Assembly: GCA_913020045.1 (NCBI GenBank)
Contig: CAJWBE010000005.1
Span: 62,001-126,000, forward strand
Length of the DNA stretch: 64,000 nt
Reading direction: 5' to 3'
DNA from: an uncultured Oleiphilus sp.
GTDB taxonomy: Bacteria > Pseudomonadota > Gammaproteobacteria > Pseudomonadales > Oleiphilaceae
In this document: piece by piece, positions 47,282-56,183 of the stretch
Numbering within the stretch: the stretch's first letter is position 1
How the letters are laid out: each line of letters begins with the position of its first letter
Notes under the pieces: generated by a model
Seen by the model: only the letters and a program-made list of their open reading frames with translations
Told to the model about the DNA's origin: nothing
The model's database searches: none
Made by a program: the position numbers and the translations under genes

Positions 47282-48883
47282 CTACGCGTAGTCATCCACT
47301 AAAGACATGCTGTCAATACCGGTCTCGCCATCGAGTGACAAGCCATCTTCAACAAGATCGCCATCCCCATGAGAGCCCGACGAACTGCCCCCGCCTTTCT
47401 GAGAGTTTTGCTGTTGCTGAGCTAAGCCCTCCCTATCAGAAGAGCGTTCCTCTACGTTGACTTCGGCGAGCGTTCCACCATTTTGATCAATCATATCTCT
47501 GAGGCGCTGAACATTCGATTCGAGCAATTCTTTAACACCGGTATTCTGAACATTAAAACTAATGACTGTTTGGTCATTCTGTACCGATACTTTGACCTCT
47601 ACTGGACCGAGCTCCACGGGGTTTAAATGAATCTGAGCTGACTGAATACCGCGACCAGACAACCACATCACTTTTTCATTCATTTTTGCACCCCATTCGG
47701 GGTCACCAACCGGCACATTTACACTACTAGAGTATGGTTTATCCGCGGTCGCGCTGCTCACCTTGGCGCCAAGTTCTGATGGCCTGGGGCTATTGGGCTC
47801 AGCTAATTTGGCCAATAACTCATCTGGAACATCACCCCCGGCTTCAACTCCCGCCAATGCCTGCTCCATACTCATCTTAAAATTAACATCAGTTTTCGCT
47901 GAAGGTTGTGACTGCAAGCCACCACCTTGAAAAAGGTTATTCCACGATGAGCTTAGCAGACGCTGCGGCTCACCTGCTGCATCACTGGCGGCAGCTGCTG
48001 ACGACGCCCCTGCCATCATCTGCGCATCAGGCGACTGACCGCCCGGAGTTAAACCAGCGCCATTGAGACCGGCAGACTGCAAACTTATAGCCGCCTGGCT
48101 CTTGGCTCGCATAGCACCGCTACTATCTGAACGAACCGTCATTCGATCCTGCCCAACGGGCTGAGCGGTCATCACTGGCGCAACATTAACTGCAGAAGAC
48201 GCGGACAACATCGGCGTCGGTGCAACTAACCCTGGCGCAAGGCTTGGACCGGACGCGGCAACCATTTTAGGGTCAATCGACTCCGTATTTTCAACGCCTG
48301 CAGGTACAGTACCCTCGCCATTAAGCATTTGCGTTATTGCAGAGTCCATCGAAAGAGAGATATTGCCTGTACCTGGCACCACACCAGCGAGATCTGCGAC
48401 GATAGCGCTAGAATTATCAGTCCCAGGAACAAGTCCGGTCGTTACACCGCTAAGCAGAGCATCACTCTCCAAACCCACGGAGACCTCAGCCATAAGACTT
48501 TCACCGAGAAGCGACTGGTCAGCTGAAGTGAGTTCGCCATTCAGGCCAGGAACCTGATTAAGCGTAAGATTGTTTGGTAATACCGGCAATCCCTCCCCGT
48601 CGAAGACCGTCAAAGCGGCAGCCTGTTGCCCACTTACGGTACCCGCAATTATCTGGGATAAATCCTGCGCAGATAAAACTGGCGCACCGTCAGCATCCGA
48701 AGTGCCAACAGTTTGATGGCTCGCAAGAGGCTTAAGAACTGAACGCATTGTATCTGCAAATCCTTCAGGCCCAGAGCCTATGCGGCCTGCGGCATTCGGC
48801 GCAGCGCCACTAGCTGGAGAACCAGCAAAACCTGGTGTCTGAGGAGCGTTAAATAAAAGCAATTGCTGCATGAGTGCTGCCAC
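47282..48883 (-). CDS. fliK: Flagellar hook-length control protein FliK
   Basis: Secreted ruler/switch protein. It is 533 aa; the first 370 residues are Ala/Gly/Ser/Pro-rich and variable. The conserved C-terminal domain is 'WGAKMNEKVMWLSGRGIQSA' with 'AQIHLNPVELGPVEVKVSVQ', followed by a Gln/Ser/Gly-rich tail. It has its own sigma-54 element and is separated from fliJ by the second chemosensory locus. Confidence 0.93.
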   Translation of the reverse strand: MAALMQQLLLFNAPQTPGFAGSPASGAAPNAAGRIGSGPEGFADTMRSVLKPLASHQTVGTSDADGAPVLSAQDLSQIIAGTVSGQQAAALTVFDGEGLPVLPNNLTLNQVPGLNGELTSADQSLLGESLMAEVSVGLESDALLSGVTTGLVPGTDNSSAIVADLAGVVPGTGNISLSMDSAITQMLNGEGTVPAGVENTESIDPKMVAASGPSLAPGLVAPTPMLSASSAVNVAPVMTAQPVGQDRMTVRSDSSGAMRAKSQAAISLQSAGLNGAGLTPGGQSPDAQMMAGASSAAAASDAAGEPQRLLSSSWNNLFQGGGLQSQPSAKTDVNFKMSMEQALAGVEAGGDVPDELLAKLAEPNSPRPSELGAKVSSATADKPYSSSVNVPVGDPEWGAKMNEKVMWLSGRGIQSAQIHLNPVELGPVEVKVSVQNDQTVISFNVQNTGVKELLESNVQRLRDMIDQNGGTLAEVNVEERSSDREGLAQQQQNSQKGGGSSSGSHGDGDLVEDGLSLDGETGIDSMSLVDDYA

Positions 48884-48926
48884 CTATATGTCTTAAGTCA
48901 CTAAAACTAAGTTTAGTAAGATAAAA

Positions 48927-48942
48927 GCAAACAATAGGCCAA
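48927..48942 (-). promoter_or_regulatory. Sigma-54 promoter of fliK
   Basis: The minus strand reads TTGGCCTATTGTTTGC, almost the same as the fliE element, with GG and GC ten bases apart. It lies 44 bases upstream of the fliK ATG. Confidence 0.8.
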
Positions 48943-49079
48943 AAGATAGCGCTGTATACAATTAGGAGGGAATTAAGAAACCAGCGCCAGCAGAAAGTCA
49001 CCCGATATTTGCCTAACAAAAACTGCCAGACAGAGCGGACTAGGCAACACCAAATCTAAACGAAAAACCAAATACTCCG

Positions 49080-49385
49080 TTAATGAATGTCAAACAGCTG
49101 CTCGAAATTTGAAATACCAAATATTTTCTTCACTTCGGGAGTACAGTTAATAATCTTAATATTTGAATCGATGCCGCCGGCAAAATCACGCAATAACAAA
49201 AGCATGCCTAGCGCAGAACTGTCTAAGTAGACTGCATCTGCCATATCTATCACATAAGCACTGACCGCCTCTCCGTGCGCCTCATATGCTTCGCGAAACT
49301 CTCTGTGCGAACTAAAATCAAAACGCCCTTTAATTCCAATAGAAACGGAGTCTCCAGACTCTGACAACTGACTAGCGATAGACAT
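49080..49385 (-). CDS. STAS-domain protein (anti-sigma factor antagonist type), after cheB2
   Basis: 101-aa single STAS domain of the SpoIIAA/RsbV kind. The phosphorylatable-serine motif is present, 'VYLDSSALGMLLLLRD', and 'GDSVSIGIKGRFDFSSH' forms the first strands. AGGGA lies about nine bases before the ATG. It stands between cheB of the second chemosensory locus and fliK. No RsbW-type kinase or SpoIIE-type phosphatase gene is in view, so its partner is unknown. Confidence 0.85.
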   Translation of the reverse strand: MSIASQLSESGDSVSIGIKGRFDFSSHREFREAYEAHGEAVSAYVIDMADAVYLDSSALGMLLLLRDFAGGIDSNIKIINCTPEVKKIFGISNFEQLFDIH

Positions 49386-49466
49386 TAAAACATTCCCTTA
49401 TTTTTACTGTTTTTGTTGTGGGTAATATAACGTCAGTATGAACTCAAGTTCAATGGGCGATTTAAA

Positions 49467-50522
49467 CTAACTTGTTTTAAACACACATGCCGCCAACAAG
49501 GCATCTCGCACACTCTTAATAGGCAATACCTGTGCCGCTGCGCCAAGCTTCACCGCCGCGCCTGGCATTCCCCAAACTACACTGGTTTTTTCATCCTGAG
49601 CGATTGTTTCTCCGCCGGCAGAGCGAATATTCATCAAACCTTTCGCTCCATCTACGCCCATTCCTGTTAGGACCGCGCCTACAGTATCCCTACCAACCAG
49701 CTCAACAACCGAGTCGAATAAGACGTCGACGGAGGGAATATGCCCATTCACTTTTTCGCCGTCAAACAAAGCCGTAACCAAGCCGGTTGATTTCTTCATA
49801 ACTCTTAAATGCCTGTCACCAGGCGCTAGATACGCATGCCCGGGCTGCAATGGCATACCCGCTTTTGCTTCACAAACAGTGATACCACACAAGGCATTCA
49901 GTCGATCCGCAAACGTTGTGCTAAACGCCGGAGGAATATGTTGGGCCATAACAATTGGAGGGCAGTTAGCTGGCATACCTACCAACACCTCTTTCAAGGC
50001 CTCCGTGCCACCAGTAGAGCTGCCCAAACAGATTACTTTACTAGTTTTATAGCGCTCTCCCTTGCCACTAGCTAAGGTGCGCGAAGCAGCCGCTTGAGGC
50101 TCGGCGACGATCGCCTCCCGAGCCGTGACATTCGCCCGCGCTGCATTGCGTACTTTGTCTTGTATTAGCTCGGCATACTCTTGCAAATTGTCGCCACGCG
50201 GCTTGGCAATATAGTCCACAGCGCCAATTTCAAGCGCATCAAGTGTCGCCGGCGCGCCTGTTTCCGTTAGCGTAGAAATCATCACCACAGGCATTGGGCG
50301 AAGTCGCATAATATTTTTCAGGAACGATATACCGTCCATCTTTGGCATTTCAACATCAAGCGTTAACACGTCAGGGTTAAGCTGCTTAATCATCTCTCTC
50401 GCTTCATAGGGGTGCTCTGCAGCTCCAACCACATCAAAATCTGGTGAAGCGCTGAGTATCTCTCGCAGTATTTGGCGAATCAGCTCAGAATCGTCAACGA
50501 TCAATACTTTAATTTTGCTCAA
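49467..50522 (-). CDS. cheB2: CheB methylesterase of the second chemosensory locus
   Basis: 351-aa response regulator-methylesterase. Receiver: 'IKVLIVDDSELIRQILREIL', phospho-Asp in 'DVLTLDVEMPKMDGISFL'. Esterase: 'VICLGSSTGGTEALKE', 'MAQHIPPAFSTTFADRLN' and 'GAVLTGMGVDGAKGL'. It starts with TTG, with GGGGA upstream. It works opposite the CheR encoded two genes earlier. It differs from CheB of the primary operon in linker and length. Confidence 0.93.
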   Translation of the reverse strand: MSKIKVLIVDDSELIRQILREILSASPDFDVVGAAEHPYEAREMIKQLNPDVLTLDVEMPKMDGISFLKNIMRLRPMPVVMISTLTETGAPATLDALEIGAVDYIAKPRGDNLQEYAELIQDKVRNAARANVTAREAIVAEPQAAASRTLASGKGERYKTSKVICLGSSTGGTEALKEVLVGMPANCPPIVMAQHIPPAFSTTFADRLNALCGITVCEAKAGMPLQPGHAYLAPGDRHLRVMKKSTGLVTALFDGEKVNGHIPSVDVLFDSVVELVGRDTVGAVLTGMGVDGAKGLMNIRSAGGETIAQDEKTSVVWGMPGAAVKLGAAAQVLPIKSVRDALLAACVFKTS

Positions 50523-50577
50523 AAAAGTTCCCCTTGATTACAACCAATTTCATAGCCGGCAGGCTGCCAACAAAACT

Positions 50578-51222
50578 CTAATCGAATAGTTCGACACTTC
50601 CCGAATCTTGACTTCCCGTTTCAGACAAGCCTTTGCCATAAGCTCTCTCGCGCTCGATCAATGTATCGTTTGTCACCTCGACTAGTTTTCTAACCTTCAC
50701 GGCACCCGTATCTGGGAAATAAAGAACCTTACGAGGATAGATCGTACCCACATCTTCAGCGACTACTTCAAAGTTCTCTTCATAGAGATAGCGCTTAACA
50801 AACTCAACGTTTCGAGCGCCAATGTCAGACATATTGCGCATGACATTGCCACCGCCGAACACTTTAACTTCGAGATTACGGCGAGTTCCACCCAACTTCA
50901 AAATCGCATTAATCAAATACTCCATTGCCCAGTTACCATAGCGCGATGCATGACTAACACCACCACCCCAAGCTTCCGTAGAGTGCTGCCCTTCTTGCGG
51001 CAACATAAAATGATTCATGCCTCCAATTCCTAACTGCTTGTCACGAATGCACGCAGAGACACAGGAACCTAAAACAGTAACGATCATCTCTCCACTGCGA
51101 CTCACATAAAACTCGCCCGGCATTATCTTGGCTGCAGGAACATTCATACGCTTATCCCAATACCGGTTGATATGCTCAAAACCAGCAATCGGTGTAGGTA
51201 ATGCTTGCGGTACTTGTGTCAA
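50578..51222 (-). CDS. cheD: Receptor glutamine deamidase CheD
   Basis: Deamidates receptor glutamines. It is 214 aa, with the catalytic Cys and His in 'VTVLGSCVSACIRD' and 'GIGGMNHFMLPQ' and later 'VKVFGGGNVMRNMSDIGARN'. The TTG start has AAGGA seven bases upstream. The C-terminus carries about 40 extra residues. There is no CheC partner in view. CheD here implies that receptors encoded elsewhere need deamidation. Confidence 0.93.
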   Translation of the reverse strand: MTQVPQALPTPIAGFEHINRYWDKRMNVPAAKIMPGEFYVSRSGEMIVTVLGSCVSACIRDKQLGIGGMNHFMLPQEGQHSTEAWGGGVSHASRYGNWAMEYLINAILKLGGTRRNLEVKVFGGGNVMRNMSDIGARNVEFVKRYLYEENFEVVAEDVGTIYPRKVLYFPDTGAVKVRKLVEVTNDTLIERERAYGKGLSETGSQDSGSVELFD

Positions 51223-51241
51223 TTCCGTTTCCTTCTTACTG

Positions 51242-52069
51242 CTAACGACGCTGATAGATAGTTTTACCTAACGAATCAAAATGCTTACCTGCATCATGTA
51301 GGTTTTCAGAGTGGCCGATAAATAAATACCCCCCTGGACGCAGCTTTTCTGCAAACCCATTCAAAATCTTCTGCTGAGTTGGCAGGTCAAAATAGATAAA
51401 TACATTTCGACAAAAAATAAAATCGAATGGGCCTTTCATCGGCCAGCCTTCAAGCAGGTTTAGCCGTTTAAATTTGATCATAGCCTGCAAAGATGGTTTT
51501 ACTTTCACGACATCAGGGCGGTTAGGGTCGCTCAAAAACCACTTTTTCTTTCGGTCTGCGGTTAAGGACTTAATGCGGTCCTTATCGTAAATCCCGTGAC
51601 TCGCATGCTCGAGTACTTTAGAGTCCAAATCTGTCGCGAGTATCTTACAATCCCAATGAGTCCCTATAAGCTTTTCGCTTAACGTAATCGCAGCCGAGTA
51701 TGGTTCTTCGCCAGTGGAACACGCGGCAGACCATCCTCTTATCTTAGAGCCTTTCGAACTTCGAATAACCTCTTCGCAGAAGGTATCTTCTAAAAAATCA
51801 AAGTGATGAGGCTCGCGAAAAAATGATGTGAGATTTGTTGTAATCGCATTAATGAATTTACTTACTTCGTCATGCCCACTGTCGGTAATTAGCGGGCAAT
51901 AATCCGTCATATCCTTTAAACCCAGCTCGCGCATTCTGCGAGCAAGACGACCGTAAACCATATCTTTTTTATGATCGCCAAAAACAATTCCGGTGTATTG
52001 ATAGGCGAGCTCGCTGACAGTCTTAAATGACTCGTCAGACATCGTAAATTCTCGTTGTATTGCTGACAC
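51242..52069 (-). CDS. cheR: Receptor methyltransferase CheR
   Basis: SAM-dependent methyltransferase for chemoreceptor glutamates. It is 275 aa: helical N-terminus, then 'RGWSAACSTGEEPYSAAITL' (SAM site) and 'FDFIFCRNVFIYFD'. GTG 52069 has GAGG about six bases upstream, so it is kept over the ATG nine codons later. It is the only cheR in the window, so it may serve both chemotaxis systems. Confidence 0.94.
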   Translation of the reverse strand: MSAIQREFTMSDESFKTVSELAYQYTGIVFGDHKKDMVYGRLARRMRELGLKDMTDYCPLITDSGHDEVSKFINAITTNLTSFFREPHHFDFLEDTFCEEVIRSSKGSKIRGWSAACSTGEEPYSAAITLSEKLIGTHWDCKILATDLDSKVLEHASHGIYDKDRIKSLTADRKKKWFLSDPNRPDVVKVKPSLQAMIKFKRLNLLEGWPMKGPFDFIFCRNVFIYFDLPTQQKILNGFAEKLRPGGYLFIGHSENLHDAGKHFDSLGKTIYQRR

Positions 52070-52119
52070 GGATTACCTCAACGCTTGCTCAAAGTTTATA
52101 CGTCGACAAAGTCAAAATG

Positions 52120-52626
52120 CTAGACATCGTCAATCAGCTCGTCAGTCAGCTCTAGCAAAATAACCATCTGGTCATCAGTACTGCCAAGCCCTTTGATATA
52201 CTGCGCTTGCCCCTCATGACTTAGGTCTGGTGAAGGCTGCACACTATCTTCATTAAAATTATGAACATCAGAAACGGCGTCGACAATCACGCCCATTACC
52301 TTTGGGCCACCCTCAGAAGGAACCGTCAATATGATGACCACGGTCTCGTTAGTATAAGCCTGCTCCTCTAAGCCAAAACACATACGCAGATCAATCACTG
52401 GCGCGACCGTTCCGCGCAGGTTCATCACGCCTTTTACGTGTCTTGGCGCATTGGGAATAGCAGTAACGGGCTCCCATCCGCGAATTTCTTGAACAGACAA
52501 AATGTTGACGCCAAACTCTTCTTTGTTCATATAGAAGGTTAGATACTGCTCACCAAGATTACTTGAGCGCGCTGCTTCGATAGAGTCATTCGCTTGCTCT
52601 ATGTCCGTCACTTGTTCTTGCAACAT
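52120..52626 (-). CDS. cheW2: CheW of the second chemosensory locus
   Basis: 168-aa CheW: 'EQYLTFYMNKEEFGVNILSV', 'IPNAPRHVKGVMNLRGTVAPVIDLR' and 'QMVILLELTDELI'. An approximately 25-residue N-terminal extension precedes the domain. It couples CheA of this locus to receptors that are not encoded nearby. Confidence 0.94.
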   Translation of the reverse strand: MLQEQVTDIEQANDSIEAARSSNLGEQYLTFYMNKEEFGVNILSVQEIRGWEPVTAIPNAPRHVKGVMNLRGTVAPVIDLRMCFGLEEQAYTNETVVIILTVPSEGGPKVMGVIVDAVSDVHNFNEDSVQPSPDLSHEGQAQYIKGLGSTDDQMVILLELTDELIDDV

Positions 52627-52652
52627 GTCTATCCCCGTAAATTTGTTACTGC

Positions 52653-54710
52653 TTAAGCTGCTCTAGTGTCATCTTGAGCAGGTGCTTTTTTATAATCATT
52701 TCGATTTACGCCCGCTAACTTAATAAGTCCTGAGATATCGAGAATCAACGACACTGTGCCATCACCCAATATTGTTGCGCCGGAAATACCCTCAACAGAG
52801 CGATAATTATCTTGCAGGCTTTTGATTACCACCTGCTGCTGAGCTAGCAGATCATCAACAAGAACGGCGATTTTCATATTGTCGCCTTCAACCACTACCA
52901 ATAGCCCGTCTTCCAGTGCTTCCGAGTCAGGTTTATTATTGAAAATGTCCCATAAGCGCACAATTGGAACATACTCCTCCCGCAAACGAAGCACATCACA
53001 TCCGGAAGAAACTCGGTGAATCATTTGATCGTATGACTGAATCGATTCAACAATAGACACCAGTGGGAAAATATAAACATGCTCACCCACACGAATAAGC
53101 TGTCCATCAAGAATGGCCAGCGTTAACGGTAAACGGATTGTAAAAACACTGCCCTCTCCAGGGTGAGACTCAACCTCAACAGAACCATTGAGTTCTTGGA
53201 TGTTGCGCCTTACGACGTCCATCCCAACACCTCTACCTGAGATATCGGTAATCTCGGCGGCCGTTGAAAAACCGGGTTTAAAAACTAAGTCATAAATTTG
53301 CTCATCAGCTAATTTATCCTGTGCCGACACTAAGCCTTTTTCAATCGCTTTTTCTAAAATACGATCTCGATTGAGACCTGCGCCATCATCAATAATTTGA
53401 ATTACGATGTTGCCGCCTTGGTGAAAGGCGTTAAGTGTGATTTTCCCCATCTCATCTTTGCCTTGAGCAAGCCTATGCTCTGGCATCTCGATACCATGAT
53501 CTAACGAGTTCCGAACCAAATGCACCAATGGATCGCCAATTCGTTCCATGACAGTTTTATCAAGCTCGGTTTGCTCACCCGTGAGTTCAAGCTCTACTTT
53601 CTTACCAAGACTTTTGCTCATGTCATGCACAAGCCGCGGAAATCGAGAAAAAGCGAAACTAATCGGTAGCATACGAATTCGCATCACGCTTTCTTGCAGC
53701 TCTCTCGTATGATTGTTGAGTTGCTCCAGCCCTTCCATAAGCCTCGGCAACCGATCGATAGAAAAATCTCTGCCAAGCTCACCTAACATAGATTGAGTAA
53801 TAACCAGCTCGCCAACCATATTGATCAAGCTGTCGACCTTATCTGTTCCTACTCGAATGGAAGAGCTTTCGGGTTTAGAATCTTTCTTTGTCGGCTTCGC
53901 GACCGCTTTGGCAGCAGGCACTTCTGCTGTGTTATCGAGCTCAGCCAGTGGCTCAGCTTCAGCCGGTTTACTCTCAGGGCTGCTCTGTGCAATCGGCGTG
54001 ACGGTTAGCTCTGCATCGTCGATCACCCATTCAAAAACTTCTCTCACCGACGCCTCTGATGCATCGCCTTCGAGCTGAATATTCCAAGACAAATAACAGG
54101 ATTCAGGGTCCATCTCGCTAAAACTGGGCACATTTTCAGTATTGGCGCTAACCGCCACCGTTCCCATTTCCGCTAATTCGCGGAACATGCGAAGTGGCTC
54201 GTTGCCAGTTTTGAGAACGTCTACGTCCGGTTTGAAGTAGATATCCCATCCAGATGAATTTTCTGTCGTCTGGGTTTCTGCCACCTTAGTACCTGAATCA
54301 CTTTCTGCAGCAGGTCCAGCGTCTCCCGCTAGCACCGCTTCAAACTGACGTTTCAAATCTTTAGCAGTCGACGTATCAACAGCCTCATCCGCCTCAAGCT
54401 GATTTATCATACTGCGGATGCAATCAACCGACTTTAGGAAGAGCTCCACATGCTCAGTCTGCATCACAAACTGATCTGATCGAATCAAATCCAGTAAGGT
54501 CTCGACGACATGCGTGAAATCAGCAATTTCATTAAAACCAAACGTACCGCTACCGCCTTTTATGGAGTGTGCAGCACGAAATATTTCATTGATCGTCTCA
54601 GACTCAATCTCAGCCACATCGAGATTGAGTAGAGCAGACTCCATCGTGTCCAACCCTTCATGACTTTCTTCGAAAAATACTTGGTGAAACTGACTAAGAT
54701 CGACACTCAT
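52653..54710 (-). CDS. cheA2: CheA kinase of the second chemosensory locus
   Basis: About 685 aa. P1 has His48 ('FRAAHSIKGGSGTFGF'). A P2-like region spans about 155-250 ('SGWDIYFKPDVDVLKTGNEP', 'SCYLSWNIQL'). Kinase: 'MVGELVITQSMLGEL', 'LVRNSLDHGIEMPEHR' and 'DISGRGVGMDVV'; a CheW-like P5 follows. ATG 54710 is chosen over the GTG one codon earlier. It lacks the four LL repeats of the primary CheA, so the two kinases should recognise response regulators differently. Confidence 0.95.
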   Translation of the reverse strand: MSVDLSQFHQVFFEESHEGLDTMESALLNLDVAEIESETINEIFRAAHSIKGGSGTFGFNEIADFTHVVETLLDLIRSDQFVMQTEHVELFLKSVDCIRSMINQLEADEAVDTSTAKDLKRQFEAVLAGDAGPAAESDSGTKVAETQTTENSSGWDIYFKPDVDVLKTGNEPLRMFRELAEMGTVAVSANTENVPSFSEMDPESCYLSWNIQLEGDASEASVREVFEWVIDDAELTVTPIAQSSPESKPAEAEPLAELDNTAEVPAAKAVAKPTKKDSKPESSSIRVGTDKVDSLINMVGELVITQSMLGELGRDFSIDRLPRLMEGLEQLNNHTRELQESVMRIRMLPISFAFSRFPRLVHDMSKSLGKKVELELTGEQTELDKTVMERIGDPLVHLVRNSLDHGIEMPEHRLAQGKDEMGKITLNAFHQGGNIVIQIIDDGAGLNRDRILEKAIEKGLVSAQDKLADEQIYDLVFKPGFSTAAEITDISGRGVGMDVVRRNIQELNGSVEVESHPGEGSVFTIRLPLTLAILDGQLIRVGEHVYIFPLVSIVESIQSYDQMIHRVSSGCDVLRLREEYVPIVRLWDIFNNKPDSEALEDGLLVVVEGDNMKIAVLVDDLLAQQQVVIKSLQDNYRSVEGISGATILGDGTVSLILDISGLIKLAGVNRNDYKKAPAQDDTRAA

Positions 54711-54741
54711 CACAAAAACCTTTTAATAGAGGTGAAGGCAC

Positions 54742-55104
54742 CTAGCCCAATACTTTTTTAATCGTGGCTAGTAATTGGTCTGGGTTAAATGGTTTAACTA
54801 ACCAACCCGTTGCTCCCGCTGCTTTCCCTTCAGATTTCTTATCACCGGCTGATTCCGTGGTAAGCATGAGAATAGGTGTAAACTTATAGTCGGGTAGCGA
54901 ACGCAGATTTCTAACCAGCTCAATACCGTCCATGACGGGCATATTGACATCCGAAAGCACCAGGTCCACCCCTCCCTGCTTCGCCTTGTCGAGAGCTTCT
55001 TGACCATCACTCGCCTCAATGACTGTATAGCCAGCTCCTTTCAAAGTGAAAGAAACCATTTGGCGCATTGAAGCCGAATCGTCAACAGCTAGAATTGTTG
55101 CCAT
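54742..55104 (-). CDS. cheY2: CheY-like response regulator of the second locus
   Basis: 120-aa single receiver: 'ILAVDDSASMRQMVSFTLKG', phospho-Asp in 'LVLSDVNMPVMDGIEL', and 'MLTTESAGDKKSEGKAAGA' and 'WLVKPF'. It lacks the 'DWNMPGMTG' wording of the motor CheY and more resembles CheY partners of CheD-type systems. Whether it binds FliM is open. It lies directly upstream of cheA2. Confidence 0.93.
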   Translation of the reverse strand: MATILAVDDSASMRQMVSFTLKGAGYTVIEASDGQEALDKAKQGGVDLVLSDVNMPVMDGIELVRNLRSLPDYKFTPILMLTTESAGDKKSEGKAAGATGWLVKPFNPDQLLATIKKVLG

Positions 55105-55150
55105 ACTTATCTCCTAAACATTCTTTAAAATTGTAAAAATAAAGCGTTTG

Positions 55151-55423
55151 TTACAAGTTGAGTGCCGACTCAAGGCCGATCAATTTTGCCGCTGCAACAA
55201 ACTCATCAGATACATCACCCCAGCTGACTTCAACACCACCCGCACTCATTTGGTGAATAAAGCTGCTTAATGTCTGTAATACAGAAGTATCAACTCGCTC
55301 TACCTCTTTTGCATTAATAGTCGTCTTTAGGCTGTTACGAAACGCTTCTTCAAGCTCTTTATGAAGGCCCTCAACTTTAGCGATCGACATAACACCTTCT
55401 AGCTTCACTTCAGTTTCCGCCAT
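55151..55423 (-). CDS. STAS-domain protein, first gene of the second chemosensory locus
   Basis: 90-aa STAS domain, MlaB/SpoIIAA-like. The site corresponding to the phosphorylated serine is 'RVDTSVLQTLSSFI'. 'VSWGDVSDEFVAAAKLIGLE' is the usual final helix region. It precedes cheY2 by about 46 bases and opens the locus. Such STAS genes accompany some CheA/CheD gene sets; the function is unproven. It is unlike the second STAS protein at the other end of the locus. Confidence 0.8.
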   Translation of the reverse strand: MAETEVKLEGVMSIAKVEGLHKELEEAFRNSLKTTINAKEVERVDTSVLQTLSSFIHQMSAGGVEVSWGDVSDEFVAAAKLIGLESALNL

Positions 55424-55578
55424 GAACCAACCTCCAACCTAATAAACGCTTACCAACCCCATGCCGAAACCTCACGACGAATTACCGTCACTTGAGCAAA
55501 CGTCTGCTCGTTCGACATTAGGAGAAACCACTTATTACTTTAGTATGAATTCAAGGTTTTGCGAGCTTGCGCGGCGAA

Positions 55579-55598
55579 GCATTTAAGATCTTAAATGC
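55579..55598. promoter_or_regulatory. 20-bp perfect palindrome between fliJ and the second chemosensory locus
   Basis: GCATTTAAGATCTTAAATGC is a gapless perfect palindrome in a 252-bp spacer, about 155 bases upstream of the STAS-cheY2-cheA2 unit. It is symmetric enough for a dimeric regulator. No T-run adjoins it, so it is not a typical terminator. Confidence 0.55.
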
Positions 55599-55675
55599 CA
55601 ATAACATCATTGTTTGAAAAATGAGGCAAAACTGTATTTTTTTTGATCTATTTTTTTGACTAAAAAATAGCTTAC

Positions 55676-56125
55676 TTAGGAACTAGATCGGCGACGTGCT
55701 AAAAAGTCTTCTTCAAGCATTTTATCAATTTTCTTCTCTCTCTCAGCCGCTTCCATAGCTTGAAGCTTAGCAACAAGGTCTCCCATCCCCTTCGTTTTTT
55801 GATGACACACAATCCAAGCTTGCTTGCAGCGCTCAAACTCAGTTTCAGCCTGCTGCAACACTAACTTCTGCTGATCTATCGCTTGATCAAGTTGCTGAAT
55901 AAAACCCTGATAAGACATCAACTGCGACACGCTCGAAACACCGGTCATAGAACCTTTCAGGTCCAGCAAATATTGAGCTCGATACTCATCCAGCATGCGC
56001 GTTTGTTGCTGCTGTTGATCAAAGTACGTTTTCGCTCGGCCCAACACCTCCATTGCGCTTTTTTCTTTTCGCTCAGCTAGGTCTAGAACTAATTGAATGC
56101 GACCCGACTTAGAAGGCTTACTCAT
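55676..56125 (-). CDS. fliJ: Flagellar export chaperone FliJ
   Basis: 149-aa coiled-coil cytoplasmic protein of the export ATPase complex. It is rich in Gln, Glu and Lys: 'RIQLVLDLAERKEKSAMEVL', 'FIQQLDQAIDQQKLVLQQAE'. Size and position right after fliI support the call; sequence conservation in this family is low. Confidence 0.88.
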   Translation of the reverse strand: MSKPSKSGRIQLVLDLAERKEKSAMEVLGRAKTYFDQQQQQTRMLDEYRAQYLLDLKGSMTGVSSVSQLMSYQGFIQQLDQAIDQQKLVLQQAETEFERCKQAWIVCHQKTKGMGDLVAKLQAMEAAEREKKIDKMLEEDFLARRRSSS

Positions 56126-56183
56126 AATGTTTCAACCACGATACGCAACTCTTTAACAGCGCCTTTCCGAAGAAAGTACATAC

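Noticed and set aside
50550-50577. Possible sigma-54 site TGGCAGCCTGCCGGC before cheB2
   Set aside because: GG and GC are ten bases apart but the -12 box lacks TT, and the gene sits inside a tight operon.
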